Shown: piece after piece, positions 17,043 to 24,209 of the stretch | Layout of the letters: every line of letters starts with the position of its first letter | Numbering within the stretch: the stretch's first letter is position 1 | Source of the DNA: Psychrobacillus lasiicapitis | Lineage (GTDB): Bacteria; Bacillota; Bacilli; Bacillales_A; Planococcaceae | Length of the DNA stretch: 64,000 bases | Direction: 5' to 3' | Assembly (NCBI RefSeq): GCF_006861795.1 | Contig: NZ_VDGH01000015.1 | Coordinates: 43,659 to 107,658 of the forward strand | Notes under the pieces: generated by a model | Databases searched by the model: none | What the model was told of the DNA's origin: nothing | Seen by the model: only the letters and a program-made list of their open reading frames with translations | Made by a program: the position numbers and the translations under genes

Positions 17043-18227
17043 TCACTTGAACAAGTTAATGGTCGTTATAATGATCGGCGCGCTAAATACAACATCGATC
17101 AGGAATGCACCAACAATTGGCACGACCAGGAATGCCGTGCGAGAAGGACCATACTTGCTCACGGTTGCGGACATGTTCGCCATTGCGTTCGGTGTTGCAC
17201 CAAGTCCGTGGCCTAAGAATCCAGAGATCATAACAGCCGCATCATAATCCTTGCCAAGCATTCGGAACATCACAAAAATGGCATACAAGACGAGGAAGCT
17301 AACTTGTATCAGTATAATGCCGATGAGTGGTAGTGCAAGATCTGCTACTTCCCATAGCTTGATGCTCATCAGTGCCATCGAGAGAAAGATCGCAAGCGAA
17401 ACGTCACCGATTAAGTTGATCTCTTTCATATTCACCGTACCCTTTATAAAGCGATCGGCAAGATTCCGAACAATAACCGCCACGAACATCGCCCCTATAT
17501 AGGACGGCAGGACGAAGCCGGTCACATTCGTAAACAAATCACCAAGATACGTTCCCGCTGCCATGGAGAACGTGAGAAGAGCAACCTGGACCATGAATGA
17601 CCACTCTTGAATCGGCTTCTCATCTTTCTCTACATACCCTTCTATTTTACCCGATGACGGCTTTAAGTCATGTTTTTTAATTAGGTACCGCGCAACCGGA
17701 CCACCGGAAAGGCTTCCGCAAATCAGGCCAAGGGTGGCGGCGGCCATCCCAACCGTCAAAGCTGAGGAAATGCCCAAGTCCTCAATCGTCTGTCCGTATG
17801 CCGCAGCTCCCCCATGTCCACCGTTCATCGAAACTGCTCCAGCCATGACACCTAGCAGTGGGTCAATTCCAAACAATTGAGCAAACGAAACACCGATGAC
17901 GTTTTGAACGAACACCGTGACGCCACACAAGAGCAAATAGATGACTAAGAGCTTCCCCCCCAGTTTGATGAGCTTGAAGCTTGCCCCAAGACCGACCGTC
18001 GTAAAGAAGGCGATCATGAACAGCGACTGTAGCGATGTATCCAATGTAATCTCGACAATCCCCGTAGTTTTCAATACAAGCGCTAAAGTAGCGAATATCA
18101 AACCGCCGACGACAGGCGCAGGGATCAGGAACCGATTAAGCAATCCTATCCGGTTGACAAGTGCCATTCCCAACAAATAGAGAGCTACTGCAAGGAACAG
18201 AGTTGTAATTTGATTTAGTTCAATCAT
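17043..18227 (-). CDS. gltS: Sodium/glutamate symporter
   Basis: 394 residues of the ESS family: VGLGASFKLIKLGGK, GAVSMNGGHGGAAAYG and SGFLGHGLGATPNAMANMSA are characteristic of GltS, in two inverted halves of five helices each. It imports glutamate with sodium. The gene is much richer in G and C than its neighbours (sampled lines near 50-55% against about 30% nearby) and its wobble bases favour G/C, suggesting recent transfer. It lies on the same strand as, and about 350 bp downstream of, a decayed gltT 5' end with its cre and GlnL-like sites, whose promoter may now drive it. Confidence 0.93.
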   Translation of the reverse strand: MIELNQITTLFLAVALYLLGMALVNRIGLLNRFLIPAPVVGGLIFATLALVLKTTGIVEITLDTSLQSLFMIAFFTTVGLGASFKLIKLGGKLLVIYLLLCGVTVFVQNVIGVSFAQLFGIDPLLGVMAGAVSMNGGHGGAAAYGQTIEDLGISSALTVGMAAATLGLICGSLSGGPVARYLIKKHDLKPSSGKIEGYVEKDEKPIQEWSFMVQVALLTFSMAAGTYLGDLFTNVTGFVLPSYIGAMFVAVIVRNLADRFIKGTVNMKEINLIGDVSLAIFLSMALMSIKLWEVADLALPLIGIILIQVSFLVLYAIFVMFRMLGKDYDAAVMISGFLGHGLGATPNAMANMSATVSKYGPSRTAFLVVPIVGAFLIDVVFSAPIIITTINLFK

Positions 18228-18573
18228 ATATCTTCACCTTTCTTAAAAGCTTTACCTCTTCATTGATGAATTTCCCACAGCCGAACCTTCATTCAGCCGT
18301 TTCCATCAAAATTTAGGTTAACTTTGGATATTTTAAAGCTTGTCGTTTTATTACTTACACATATGTACCGAATGAATGTAGCCAAGCTGGTCACGGCATG
18401 ATACGAATTCCGTTTCTCCCACAAACACATATATGAAGCCGAGCTTATCTGCTAGTGAAAAAGCTCTGACATGTTGCACTCGTCTCACTGCAGATTTTCT
18501 ATTCAAAGATTGCAACTACTTTCCTAATAAAAAGATTTACCCCAAAATAATAAGGGTACACAAGGAAACATCC
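18228..18573. other. Leader region between gltS and the gltT remnant
   Basis: No gene or clear hairpin. If the promoter of the gltT remnant is active, this stretch would be the gltS leader. Confidence 0.4.
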
Positions 18574-18651
18574 TCATACTATAACAATCAATCCTAGTAT
18601 TAGCACGGTAAAAATTTGATATGCCTTAGTAAATTTTAATTTTTTCTCCAT
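18574..18651 (-). pseudogene. 5' remnant of a gltT paralogue
   Basis: From ATG 18651 the minus strand reads MEKKLKFTKAYQIFTVLILG and a few more residues, then TGA. It aligns with the N-terminus of the intact gltT in this window (LKKKFKFTLAYQILVGLVLG). Nothing downstream continues the alignment. The upstream region also matches: a cre site 23 bp upstream and ACAAAA boxes about 90 bp upstream, at nearly the same distances as before the intact gene. Confidence 0.82.
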
Positions 18652-18673
18652 TAATAAGTTACTCTTTTCAATC

Positions 18674-18687
18674 GGTAAGCGCTTTCA
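18674..18687 (-). promoter_or_regulatory. cre site before the gltT remnant
   Basis: The minus strand reads TGAAAGCGCTTACC, a very good CcpA operator match, 23 bp before the remnant start. Confidence 0.75.
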
Positions 18688-18739
18688 TCCATAAAAGATG
18701 GATTTATACTAGTATTTTACGGGAGACCTATTGAATCCT

Positions 18740-18755
18740 ACAAAATCCGACATTT
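18740..18755 (-). promoter_or_regulatory. GlnL-like repeat pair before the gltT remnant
   Basis: ACAAAA (18740-18745), TCCG, then ACATTT (18750-18755): the same 10-bp period and spacer as the triple operator before gltT, with the second copy decayed by two bases. Confidence 0.6.
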
Positions 18756-18867
18756 TCAGTTATATATTTTAAAAACGGTGCATATTACTCTTTTATTCAA
18801 TTAGCTGTCGCTAAACTTTTCATTTGCTTCAGCATCGTTCGACTTGATAATTTGCATAATATAAAAG

Positions 18868-18913
18868 AAAAACCACCTAAATCGTTGTCATTTCAACGTT
18901 CCAGGAGGTCTTC
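18868..18913 (-). terminator. Probable original terminator of rlmH, now displaced
   Basis: On the minus strand an outer stem ACCTCCT/AGGTGGT with one mismatch and an inner stem CGTTG/CAACG end in GGTTTTTC. It begins about 15 nt after the stop codon of the 19-bp rlmH-end copy at 18928-18946, where the rlmH terminator would be if the insert were absent. Confidence 0.6.
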
Positions 18914-18927
18914 TCTATAATTCGAAC

Positions 18928-18946
18928 TTACTTATGATAAGGTTCA
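18928..18946 (-). repeat. Left att-like copy of the rlmH 3' end
   Basis: 18 of 19 bases match the end of rlmH (21934-21952), and the minus strand still encodes E-P-Y-H-K-stop with one synonymous difference. It includes TATCATAA, the core of staphylococcal SCC attachment sites. Confidence 0.82.
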
Positions 18947-18958
18947 CCGTAACGCATC

Positions 18959-18973
18959 TAAATGAGGTTTTTA
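18959..18973 (+). repeat. Left terminal inverted repeat of the insert
   Basis: TAAATGAGGTTTTTA, exactly complementary in reverse to 21922-21936. Staphylococcal SCC ends carry the similar TGATGCGGTTTTT. Confidence 0.72.
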
Positions 18974-19151
18974 CCTTTTTTGTTAAAATGATTTTACTAG
19001 AAATTAAATAAAGAACAGTACTGATAAAAATGCTATTAACCTCTCAAAGTATTTACATCTAATCAGAAGTATATATCTCCCCAATCTGTGCAAAATTGAG
19101 AGGCACTGCAATTGGCCAAGCTCAAAATTATTTGGCTTTTAACCGCATTGC

Positions 19152-20114
19152 TTAAGGGCAGAATAAACATACTCTCTCATGTAAACCTTCTAAGACTTCT
19201 TCTGGCACTTCCCTGACCTTGATATCCTCGCCTAGGAAAAGCAGCCAATTTGTTATTTCGGTCAATTCTCCTGAATTATTAACATTGATAAAAGTCTTTA
19301 GAATGGCTGTGGTTTGGTAAGGATTTGTATAGGAAATTGAAACTTTTAAAGGATGGTATTTTTTGAACTGGGCAATTGCCTTTGGGCCAAGTTCAAGGAC
19401 AAGGTTGATTACTTCTTCCTGCTTACTTAGTTTTTCTAAAATATTTTTCTTACTTAATCTTTTTTTCGTAGGGTATGGTTCGACATTGGTGAGATTGTCG
19501 ACGGGAAAAATCTCCCTATTCTCTTCCTTTAAGTCAAATCCTTCAATCAGCCAAAGGCTTTTTTCACGATAAAGGTGCAAGAGATAAATTGGATAAGTCT
19601 TTACTATCTTCTCTTCTTCGATAGTAATCAATAAATAGCGATCCAAAAGAAGGATTTGGATAAGTTTTTCTAAAATAGGATGGGGGAGGTCTGACAGATC
19701 AAGTAGGTCGGGATTATTAGGGTTAGTTCCTTCAAAAAGCAAGATTTGATTTAAAAGAACGAGGTCATCTTGCTGGTTTTCTGAAATGAGGCCTAGTAAT
19801 TTTTCAGCTAAAGACTGACGGCTCTTTAGATAAGGGAGTTGTTGATTTCTTGTGGCCATAAAGGCAATAAAGAGAGCTTTAATCTCATTATCGGTGAAGC
19901 GGACAGTGGGCAGGACAGAATTGTTCATGACAAAATAGCCCCCATCCCTTCCAACTTCAGCAACAAGGGGCATCCCCATGGCTTCAATTTCTCTGATATC
20001 TCTAATAGCGGTTGAACGAGAGATGTTAAATTCTTGCATGATCTCAGAAATTGTAAAGTGGGATCGGTTGTTGATATACCGCATGATAATATTAATCCGT
20101 TCAACTTTTTTCAT
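19152..20114 (-). CDS. HTH-WYL transcriptional regulator, YafY/YobV type
   Basis: 320 residues: an N-terminal winged helix (MKKVERINIIMRYINNRSHFTISEIMQEFNISRSTAIRDIREIEAMG), then a WYL domain (about 140-225, with YLLHLYREKSLWLIEGFDL in place of the canonical WYL core) and the C-terminal WCX region. WYL proteins sense small ligands or nucleic acids. It is divergent from the GyrI-like gene with a 111-bp gap, the arrangement of B. subtilis yobV-yobU, and probably controls that operon. ATG follows AGGAGGTCCAG. Confidence 0.88.
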   Translation of the reverse strand: MKKVERINIIMRYINNRSHFTISEIMQEFNISRSTAIRDIREIEAMGMPLVAEVGRDGGYFVMNNSVLPTVRFTDNEIKALFIAFMATRNQQLPYLKSRQSLAEKLLGLISENQQDDLVLLNQILLFEGTNPNNPDLLDLSDLPHPILEKLIQILLLDRYLLITIEEEKIVKTYPIYLLHLYREKSLWLIEGFDLKEENREIFPVDNLTNVEPYPTKKRLSKKNILEKLSKQEEVINLVLELGPKAIAQFKKYHPLKVSISYTNPYQTTAILKTFINVNNSGELTEITNWLLFLGEDIKVREVPEEVLEGLHERVCLFCP

Positions 20115-20225
20115 CTGGACCTCCTAAACAGTATCATTTTTTGACTCTATTAAAGACTATTATAAACTCATCAAGTGAAAAGACAAATCATTTGATAAAT
20201 TTTAAAAAAGAGGAAGGTTTTGAAA

Positions 20226-20705
20226 ATGGCAAATTATACTTTAGAAGAAAAAGACAGCTTTATCGTTTTAGGTTTGGGAACTGAGCTTACGAGCGATTAC
20301 ACAGACTATGCTGGCATAAACAAGGAAAAGTCAGTCTTTTGGCAGTCAGTCAAACAAGATGGACGGCTTGACACGTTAAAAGCCCTAGCCACAAATGAAT
20401 ACATTTTCGTCGTTAACGAAGCCGTGAATAACAAGATGATGCATTATGCTGGTGTCATGACAGAGGGAACATTACCAGAAGCAACTAGAGTTATCCAATT
20501 TCCTAAGGGAGAATACCTCGTTGTTAAAGGGGAAGCGAATACAGATGAAGAGTTGAGTAACAAACTTACTGGCATTGCCTTTGGAGAAGCCTTGCCAGAA
20601 GCAAATAATGTTGCCTATGTTGGTGGCCCAAATACAGCTGTTGTGATGGGGCAGCGAAACGGCTTAGTATTTGGTGAAATGTGGATTCCTGTTGTTAGGA
20701 AATAA
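20226..20705 (+). CDS. GyrI-like / effector-binding domain protein, YobU-like
   Basis: 159 residues of the SOUL/GyrI-like small-molecule-binding fold: YTLEEKDSFIVLGLG, YTDYAGINKEKSVFWQSV, YAGVMTEG, FPKGEYLVVKGEA and a C-terminal FGEMWIPVV strand. It has no DNA-binding domain, so it is a stand-alone ligand-binding or sequestering protein. ATG 20226 lies eight bases after GAGGAAGG; TTG 20220 is in frame but too close. It is divergent from the WYL regulator. Its last 28 coding bases are repeated after the next gene. Confidence 0.85.
   Translation: MANYTLEEKDSFIVLGLGTELTSDYTDYAGINKEKSVFWQSVKQDGRLDTLKALATNEYIFVVNEAVNNKMMHYAGVMTEGTLPEATRVIQFPKGEYLVVKGEANTDEELSNKLTGIAFGEALPEANNVAYVGGPNTAVVMGQRNGLVFGEMWIPVVRK
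20670..20697 (+). repeat. 28-bp direct repeat, copy 1 (end of the GyrI-like gene)
   Basis: Identical to 21231-21258. It encodes the last residues FGEMWIPVV of the GyrI-like protein. Confidence 0.9.
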
Positions 20706-20793
20706 AGGGAGGTGTCTATTTAGGAGTTGATTATTCGGAAAATTTGTAACGTTTAATAAATTTCCACTTAAAACAATGATTAGGAGGGATCAA

Positions 20794-21216
20794 ATGAGTA
20801 AGGTTATTGGTGCGGAAACAACCGCGAAGTTAGAAACCCAGCTCAATGGAAAATTGATTGCATATTGGTCAGTCACATTACTACTCGTAGGATCAATTTC
20901 GTTAAGTGGTATCGGGCAACTGATGCAATTGGGGGGAAACATTGAGTTAGTGACGAATATTGGTTACCCATTATACATCACGAATATTCTTGGGACTTGG
21001 AAAATACTTGGAGTCATCGCTATCGTCGTGCCACGCTTTCCTAGACTTAAAGAATGGGCTCACGCTGGTCTCTTCTTTTTAATGACTGGTGCGGCTTTGT
21101 CTCATGCGTTTGCTAACGATTATGGGGAATACGGGTTTCATATTATCCTTCCTCTTTCATACGCTGCACTCAATATCGCTTCATGGGCGCTGCGTCCGAA
21201 GAGCCGCAAACTATAA
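20794..21216 (+). CDS. DoxX-like membrane protein
   Basis: 140 residues with four membrane helices: IAYWSVTLLLVGSISLSGIGQLM, a LGYPLYITNILGTWKILGVIAIV-type second helix, WAHAGLFFLMTGAALSHAFAND and IILPLSYAALNIASWAL. It belongs to the DoxX-like group (PF13564), small inner-membrane proteins often found beside GyrI-like and HTH regulators; role unknown. ATG 20794 is chosen because AGGAGGGATCAA precedes it. It sits between two 28-bp copies of the GyrI-like gene's 3' end, which suggests it was inserted there. Confidence 0.85.
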   Translation: MSKVIGAETTAKLETQLNGKLIAYWSVTLLLVGSISLSGIGQLMQLGGNIELVTNIGYPLYITNILGTWKILGVIAIVVPRFPRLKEWAHAGLFFLMTGAALSHAFANDYGEYGFHIILPLSYAALNIASWALRPKSRKL

Positions 21217-21230
21217 AGAGGGTTGAACTT

Positions 21231-21258
21231 TTTGGTGAAATGTGGATTCCTGTTGTTA
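21231..21258 (+). repeat. 28-bp direct repeat, copy 2 (after doxX)
   Basis: A second copy of the GyrI-like 3' end; read in frame it gives FGEMWIPVVKKR and a stop, so it is a truncated duplicate tail without a start. Confidence 0.9.
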
Positions 21259-21284
21259 AAAAAAGATAAATGGAGGATTGGGAA

Positions 21285-21749
21285 ATGTCCTATATAGTTG
21301 ATTTTAAAAATGTGTCTACGGTTGATTTAGAGTCTTCACCTGTAGTAGAAGCGCTTGCTGGTTTACGTGCGAACGAGGCCCGTTACTTTATGAACAAATA
21401 TAAGCATGAATTTACGGTTGTACCTGCTAGCGAAAGTCAGGAGACCCTTGATTATGTGAACCGAATTTTGAAAGAAGAACGTGAAATTGAGTTTGCTGCC
21501 AAACCTTTAGAGACTTCACGTTTTCAAGTGGAAAATATCAAATTTGCCTATGTCTTTTATGAGGATGGTCTTGCGATCAACGTCATGTATACGGTTGATG
21601 ACCCTAAGAAACGGGCCGTTGGTTTTAAGCTTTCTGAGGGGATGGAAGTACCAAAGGAATTAGAAGGAAAGTTTAAGTTTGCTAGGCAGAAGTCTAAACT
21701 TGCTGGAACAATTCGAGGCTCATTTTTTGTAATTAAAGGCGAATATTAA
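21285..21749 (+). CDS. Unrecognised soluble protein, last gene of the insert
   Basis: 154 residues, predicted soluble, alpha/beta, with no signal peptide or membrane helix. Landmarks are MSYIVDFKNVSTVDLESSPV, LRANEARYFMNKYKHEFTVV, ETLDYVNRILKEERE and AGTIRGSFFVIKGEY. I do not recognise the family. ATG 21285 follows GGAGGATTGGGAA; an ATG at 21270 is in frame but sits in the ribosome-site region. It lies downstream of doxX after the truncated GyrI-like tail and is followed by a long inverted repeat (21797-21843). It is probably part of the YobV-regulated unit. Confidence 0.7.
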   Translation: MSYIVDFKNVSTVDLESSPVVEALAGLRANEARYFMNKYKHEFTVVPASESQETLDYVNRILKEEREIEFAAKPLETSRFQVENIKFAYVFYEDGLAINVMYTVDDPKKRAVGFKLSEGMEVPKELEGKFKFARQKSKLAGTIRGSFFVIKGEY

Positions 21750-21796
21750 AGTCTACAAAAGTGCATATGGAGGATTCAACCATTTTTTGTAGTTGT

Positions 21797-21843
21797 GTTC
21801 AATCAGGATTTTTTTCATTTTGATAAGAAAATCCTGATTGAAC
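21797..21843 (+). terminator. Long perfect hairpin at the end of the insert operon
   Basis: GTTCAATCAGGAT (21797-21809) pairs perfectly with 21831-21843, with further T/A pairing inside. It has no outside T tract on the plus strand, so termination is likely but not certain. Confidence 0.55.
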
Positions 21844-21921
21844 AAAAACAACCATTCATGTTACAAATGTTCATCTAGTCACTCAAAAATTAAAATAGCA
21901 CTTCTCCCATCAAACTTTTTC

Positions 21922-21936
21922 TAAAAACCTCATTTA
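21922..21936 (-). repeat. Right terminal inverted repeat of the insert
   Basis: Exactly the reverse complement of 18959-18973. It overlaps the rlmH stop codon by three bases. Confidence 0.72.
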
Positions 21937-22413
21937 CTTATGATACGGTTCATTTTTAATGATTCGAAAAGCACGATAAATCTGCTCCACCAACACTAAC
22001 TTCATCAACTGATGAGGTAAAGTCATTTTACTAAAAGATAATTGTTCATCCGAACGCTTCATCACGTCCTCATGCAAACCAAGAGATCCACCAATAACAA
22101 AAGCAATTTTGCTTCGTCCATATGTCATTAACGACTCTAAATCACTGGCAAGCTGCTCGGATGACTTCATCTTTCCTTCAATCGCGAGCGCAATTACATA
22201 AGTATCTACTCCGATTTTAGAGAGAATGCGATCTCCTTCTTTTTTCTTCACGATTTCCATATCGGCTTCACTTAAATTTTCCGGTGCTTTTTCGTCCGGC
22301 ACTTCCACCAAATCGATTTTTGCATAGCTACCTAATCGCTTTGAGTATTCCTCTATCCCTAATTTTAAGTATTTTTCTTTTAACTTCCCTACTGATACAA
22401 TTTGTATATTCAC
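21934..22413 (-). CDS. rlmH: 23S rRNA pseudouridine-1915 N3-methyltransferase
   Basis: 159 residues: [32 protein letters not shown]-like EKAPENL, the SPOUT knot segment [47 protein letters not shown] and the terminal NEPYHK. It methylates a pseudouridine in helix 69 of 23S rRNA. GTG start after AAAGGTGG. In staphylococci its 3' end is the SCC integration site, and the same position here carries a 3-kb insert. Its stop lies in the right att-like repeat. Confidence 0.96.
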   Translation of the reverse strand: MNIQIVSVGKLKEKYLKLGIEEYSKRLGSYAKIDLVEVPDEKAPENLSEADMEIVKKKEGDRILSKIGVDTYVIALAIEGKMKSSEQLASDLESLMTYGRSKIAFVIGGSLGLHEDVMKRSDEQLSFSKMTLPHQLMKLVLVEQIYRAFRIIKNEPYHK

Positions 22414-22416
22414 AAG

Positions 22417-22832
22417 TTATCCACCTTTACATTCTGTTTACAAACAAGTTATACACATAACTTATACACATATCCACAATAGTTATCTACATATTGTGTC
22501 TTATTTTTCATTCTCTACAATATATATTGCGGCGACATCACAGTATGTGCATTTTGTGGATAACTTTTCATCCTCTTTTAATTCTTCAAGCATTGGAAAG
22601 GTTTTTTGTTCTGCAACGAACATGTCCAAAGCTTGATTTATATGGGTTTCACAACTGAATATTCTCAATTTTATACTTCCTTTCGTTTTCCGAATAATTT
22701 AATAAGTTATACACAAATCATTCGTGCTTATCCACAATCTATTTTATCAAATGAAAAACGAGTAGGAAAGAACAGCATTTCTTTTCCTACTCGTTGTGTA
22801 AAACTTTTATTTACAATTCACAGTTATCCACA
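22417..22832. promoter_or_regulatory. DnaA-box cluster between rlmH and htrA
   Basis: Six exact TTATNCACA boxes lie at 22449-22457, 22462-22470, 22555-22563 (reverse), 22707-22715, 22728-22736 and 22824-22832. One-mismatch boxes lie at 22417-22425, 22470-22478 and 22483-22491. No gene occupies the stretch. In B. subtilis a DnaA-box cluster that influences replication timing is known at the matching yydA (rlmH) intergenic position. The function here is inferred from position and box density. Confidence 0.8.
22751..22797 (-). terminator. Terminator of htrA
   Basis: AACGAGTAGGAAA pairs with TTTCCTACTCGTT around a loop of about 16 nt, with T residues after it on the minus strand. It lies 40 bp after the htrA stop, inside the DnaA-box cluster. 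Confidence 0.8.
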
Positions 22833-22835
22833 TGT

Positions 22836-24077
22836 TTATAATGTATCTGTTTCTTTTAATGCAATCGTTAGTTCCACTAATTTTCCTTGGCGATATACTT
22901 TTACTTTCAGCTCATCTCCAATTTCTTTTTCATTGTATAAATGTTTTCTTAGCTCAATCGTGTTTTCTATTTTTTGACCATCCATTTCCACAATTACATC
23001 ATAAGGCTTCATTCCCGCTAAAGCTGCTGGAGTGTTTTCTATTACTTGATCTACCACAACTCCTGTTGTTACTTCAGCTGGTAATTTTAATGTATCACGT
23101 TGATGAATCGCAGGTACATTTGTTACATCGACCAATGTAATCCCCATAGATGGACGATTTACTTTTCCGTTAGCCTCTAAGTCTTCTATAATTGGAATAG
23201 CGGAATTAACTGGTATTGCAAGTCCCATACCTTCTACGGTAGACTCTGAAATTTTCATCGAATTTATTCCTATTAATTGTCCTGCTAAATTGATCAATGC
23301 TCCACCACTATTCCCTGGGTTAATCGCTGCATCTGTTTGTAAAACTTCTGCTTGCCAATCTTCTACACCATCTCCGTTTATATCAGTAGGTATAGCACGA
23401 TCTTTACCAGATACAACACCTGTTGTGACAGAACCATAGAAATCAAGCCCTAGTGGGTTTCCAATCGCAATAACAGATTCTCCTTGCTTTAATGCATCTG
23501 AATCTCCAAACTCTATGACTGTATCCACACCCTTATCATCGATTTCTAAAACTGCTAAGTCTGTCCATACATCACTACCAACTAATTTAGCTTCCACTTT
23601 TGCACCATCTGCTAAAGTTACTTCTACTGCCTTTGCACCTTCGATTACGTGATGATTCGTAATAACATATGCTTTACCATTTTCTTTTTTATAAATTACA
23701 CCGGAACCTGTTCCAGCTTCCTGTTCTGATTGGGATTGACTCCAAAAATTCGTTACTGATTGGATATTTGAAACTCCAACTACGGCACCCGACGCTTTTT
23801 CTACGGCGCTTGTCACGTCTGTAGTTATATCAACGGAAAGTTGTTCTGTTTTTGCATTAGTATTAGTTGTTTTGGTTGCATTGTCGGCTGGTAAATTTGG
23901 CACGACGGAAGGTACTAAAAACCATACAAGTAAAGCTCCGACTAATACACCCGCTAATGCACTAAAAAAATAACCAGCTACACCTCGTTTCTTTTCCCTC
24001 TTTACTTCTCGTTTTTTTACTACTGTCTCTTCTATTTTCGATTCTTCTTGTGGACCGTATGGATTATTTGGTTCCAT
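22836..24077 (-). CDS. htrC: Membrane-anchored HtrA-like serine protease (YycK/HtrC)
   Basis: 413 residues: a charged cytoplasmic N-terminus, one membrane helix (GYFFSALAGVLVGALLVWFLV), a trypsin-like protease domain with catalytic His (ITNHHVIEG), Asp (VWTDLAVLEI) and Ser (NPGNSGGALIN), and a C-terminal PDZ domain (GVVVDQVIENTPAALAGMKPYDVIVEMDG). It acts in envelope protein quality control. It is the last gene of the wal cluster as in B. subtilis, though a terminator after walJ suggests a separate promoter. ATG follows AGAGAGGAAGAT. Confidence 0.94.
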   Translation of the reverse strand: MEPNNPYGPQEESKIEETVVKKREVKREKKRGVAGYFFSALAGVLVGALLVWFLVPSVVPNLPADNATKTTNTNAKTEQLSVDITTDVTSAVEKASGAVVGVSNIQSVTNFWSQSQSEQEAGTGSGVIYKKENGKAYVITNHHVIEGAKAVEVTLADGAKVEAKLVGSDVWTDLAVLEIDDKGVDTVIEFGDSDALKQGESVIAIGNPLGLDFYGSVTTGVVSGKDRAIPTDINGDGVEDWQAEVLQTDAAINPGNSGGALINLAGQLIGINSMKISESTVEGMGLAIPVNSAIPIIEDLEANGKVNRPSMGITLVDVTNVPAIHQRDTLKLPAEVTTGVVVDQVIENTPAALAGMKPYDVIVEMDGQKIENTIELRKHLYNEKEIGDELKVKVYRQGKLVELTIALKETDTL

Positions 24078-24171
24078 GTTTTATCTTCCTCTCTTTTTTA
24101 TGTAACTGTTTGTACAGTTACTTTACCCAACTCACATTAAAATAAGATGAAAATTGGTTGAAAGATAAATA

Positions 24172-24203
24172 AAAAAGTTCCAAAGCCTGAACTTTGGAAC
24201 TTT
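24172..24203 (-). terminator. Terminator of the walR operon (after walJ)
   Basis: AAAAGTTCCAAAG pairs with CTTTGGAACTTTT around a 5-nt loop, followed by T residues on the minus strand. It separates walJ from htrC. Confidence 0.87.
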
Positions 24204-24209
24204 TACTAT

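Larger units (their letters stand above)
18928..21952. mobile_element. SCC-like insertion at the rlmH 3' end (no ccr recombinase)
   Basis: A block of about 3 kb is bounded by 19-bp direct copies of the rlmH terminus (18928-18946 and 21934-21952) and, just inside, by perfect 15-bp inward-facing inverted repeats TAAATGAGGTTTTTA (18959-18973) and its complement (21922-21936). The order rlmH, repeat, inverted repeat, cargo, inverted repeat, repeat is that of staphylococcal cassette chromosomes. A likely rlmH terminator lies just outside the left repeat. Cargo: WYL regulator, GyrI-like protein, DoxX, unknown protein. No recombinase is present, so the element would be a remnant or mobilised in trans. 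The boundary evidence is direct; the mechanism is inferred. Confidence 0.7.

Noticed and set aside
20115..20225. Sigma-A promoter in the divergent WYL/GyrI-like gap
   Set aside because: TTGACT and TATTAT/TATAAA are present but with spacers of only 11 or 14 bp, too short to assign.
22606..22977. Plus-strand open frame over the DnaA-box cluster
   Set aside because: It overlaps htrC antisense and the intergenic boxes; no ribosome site.
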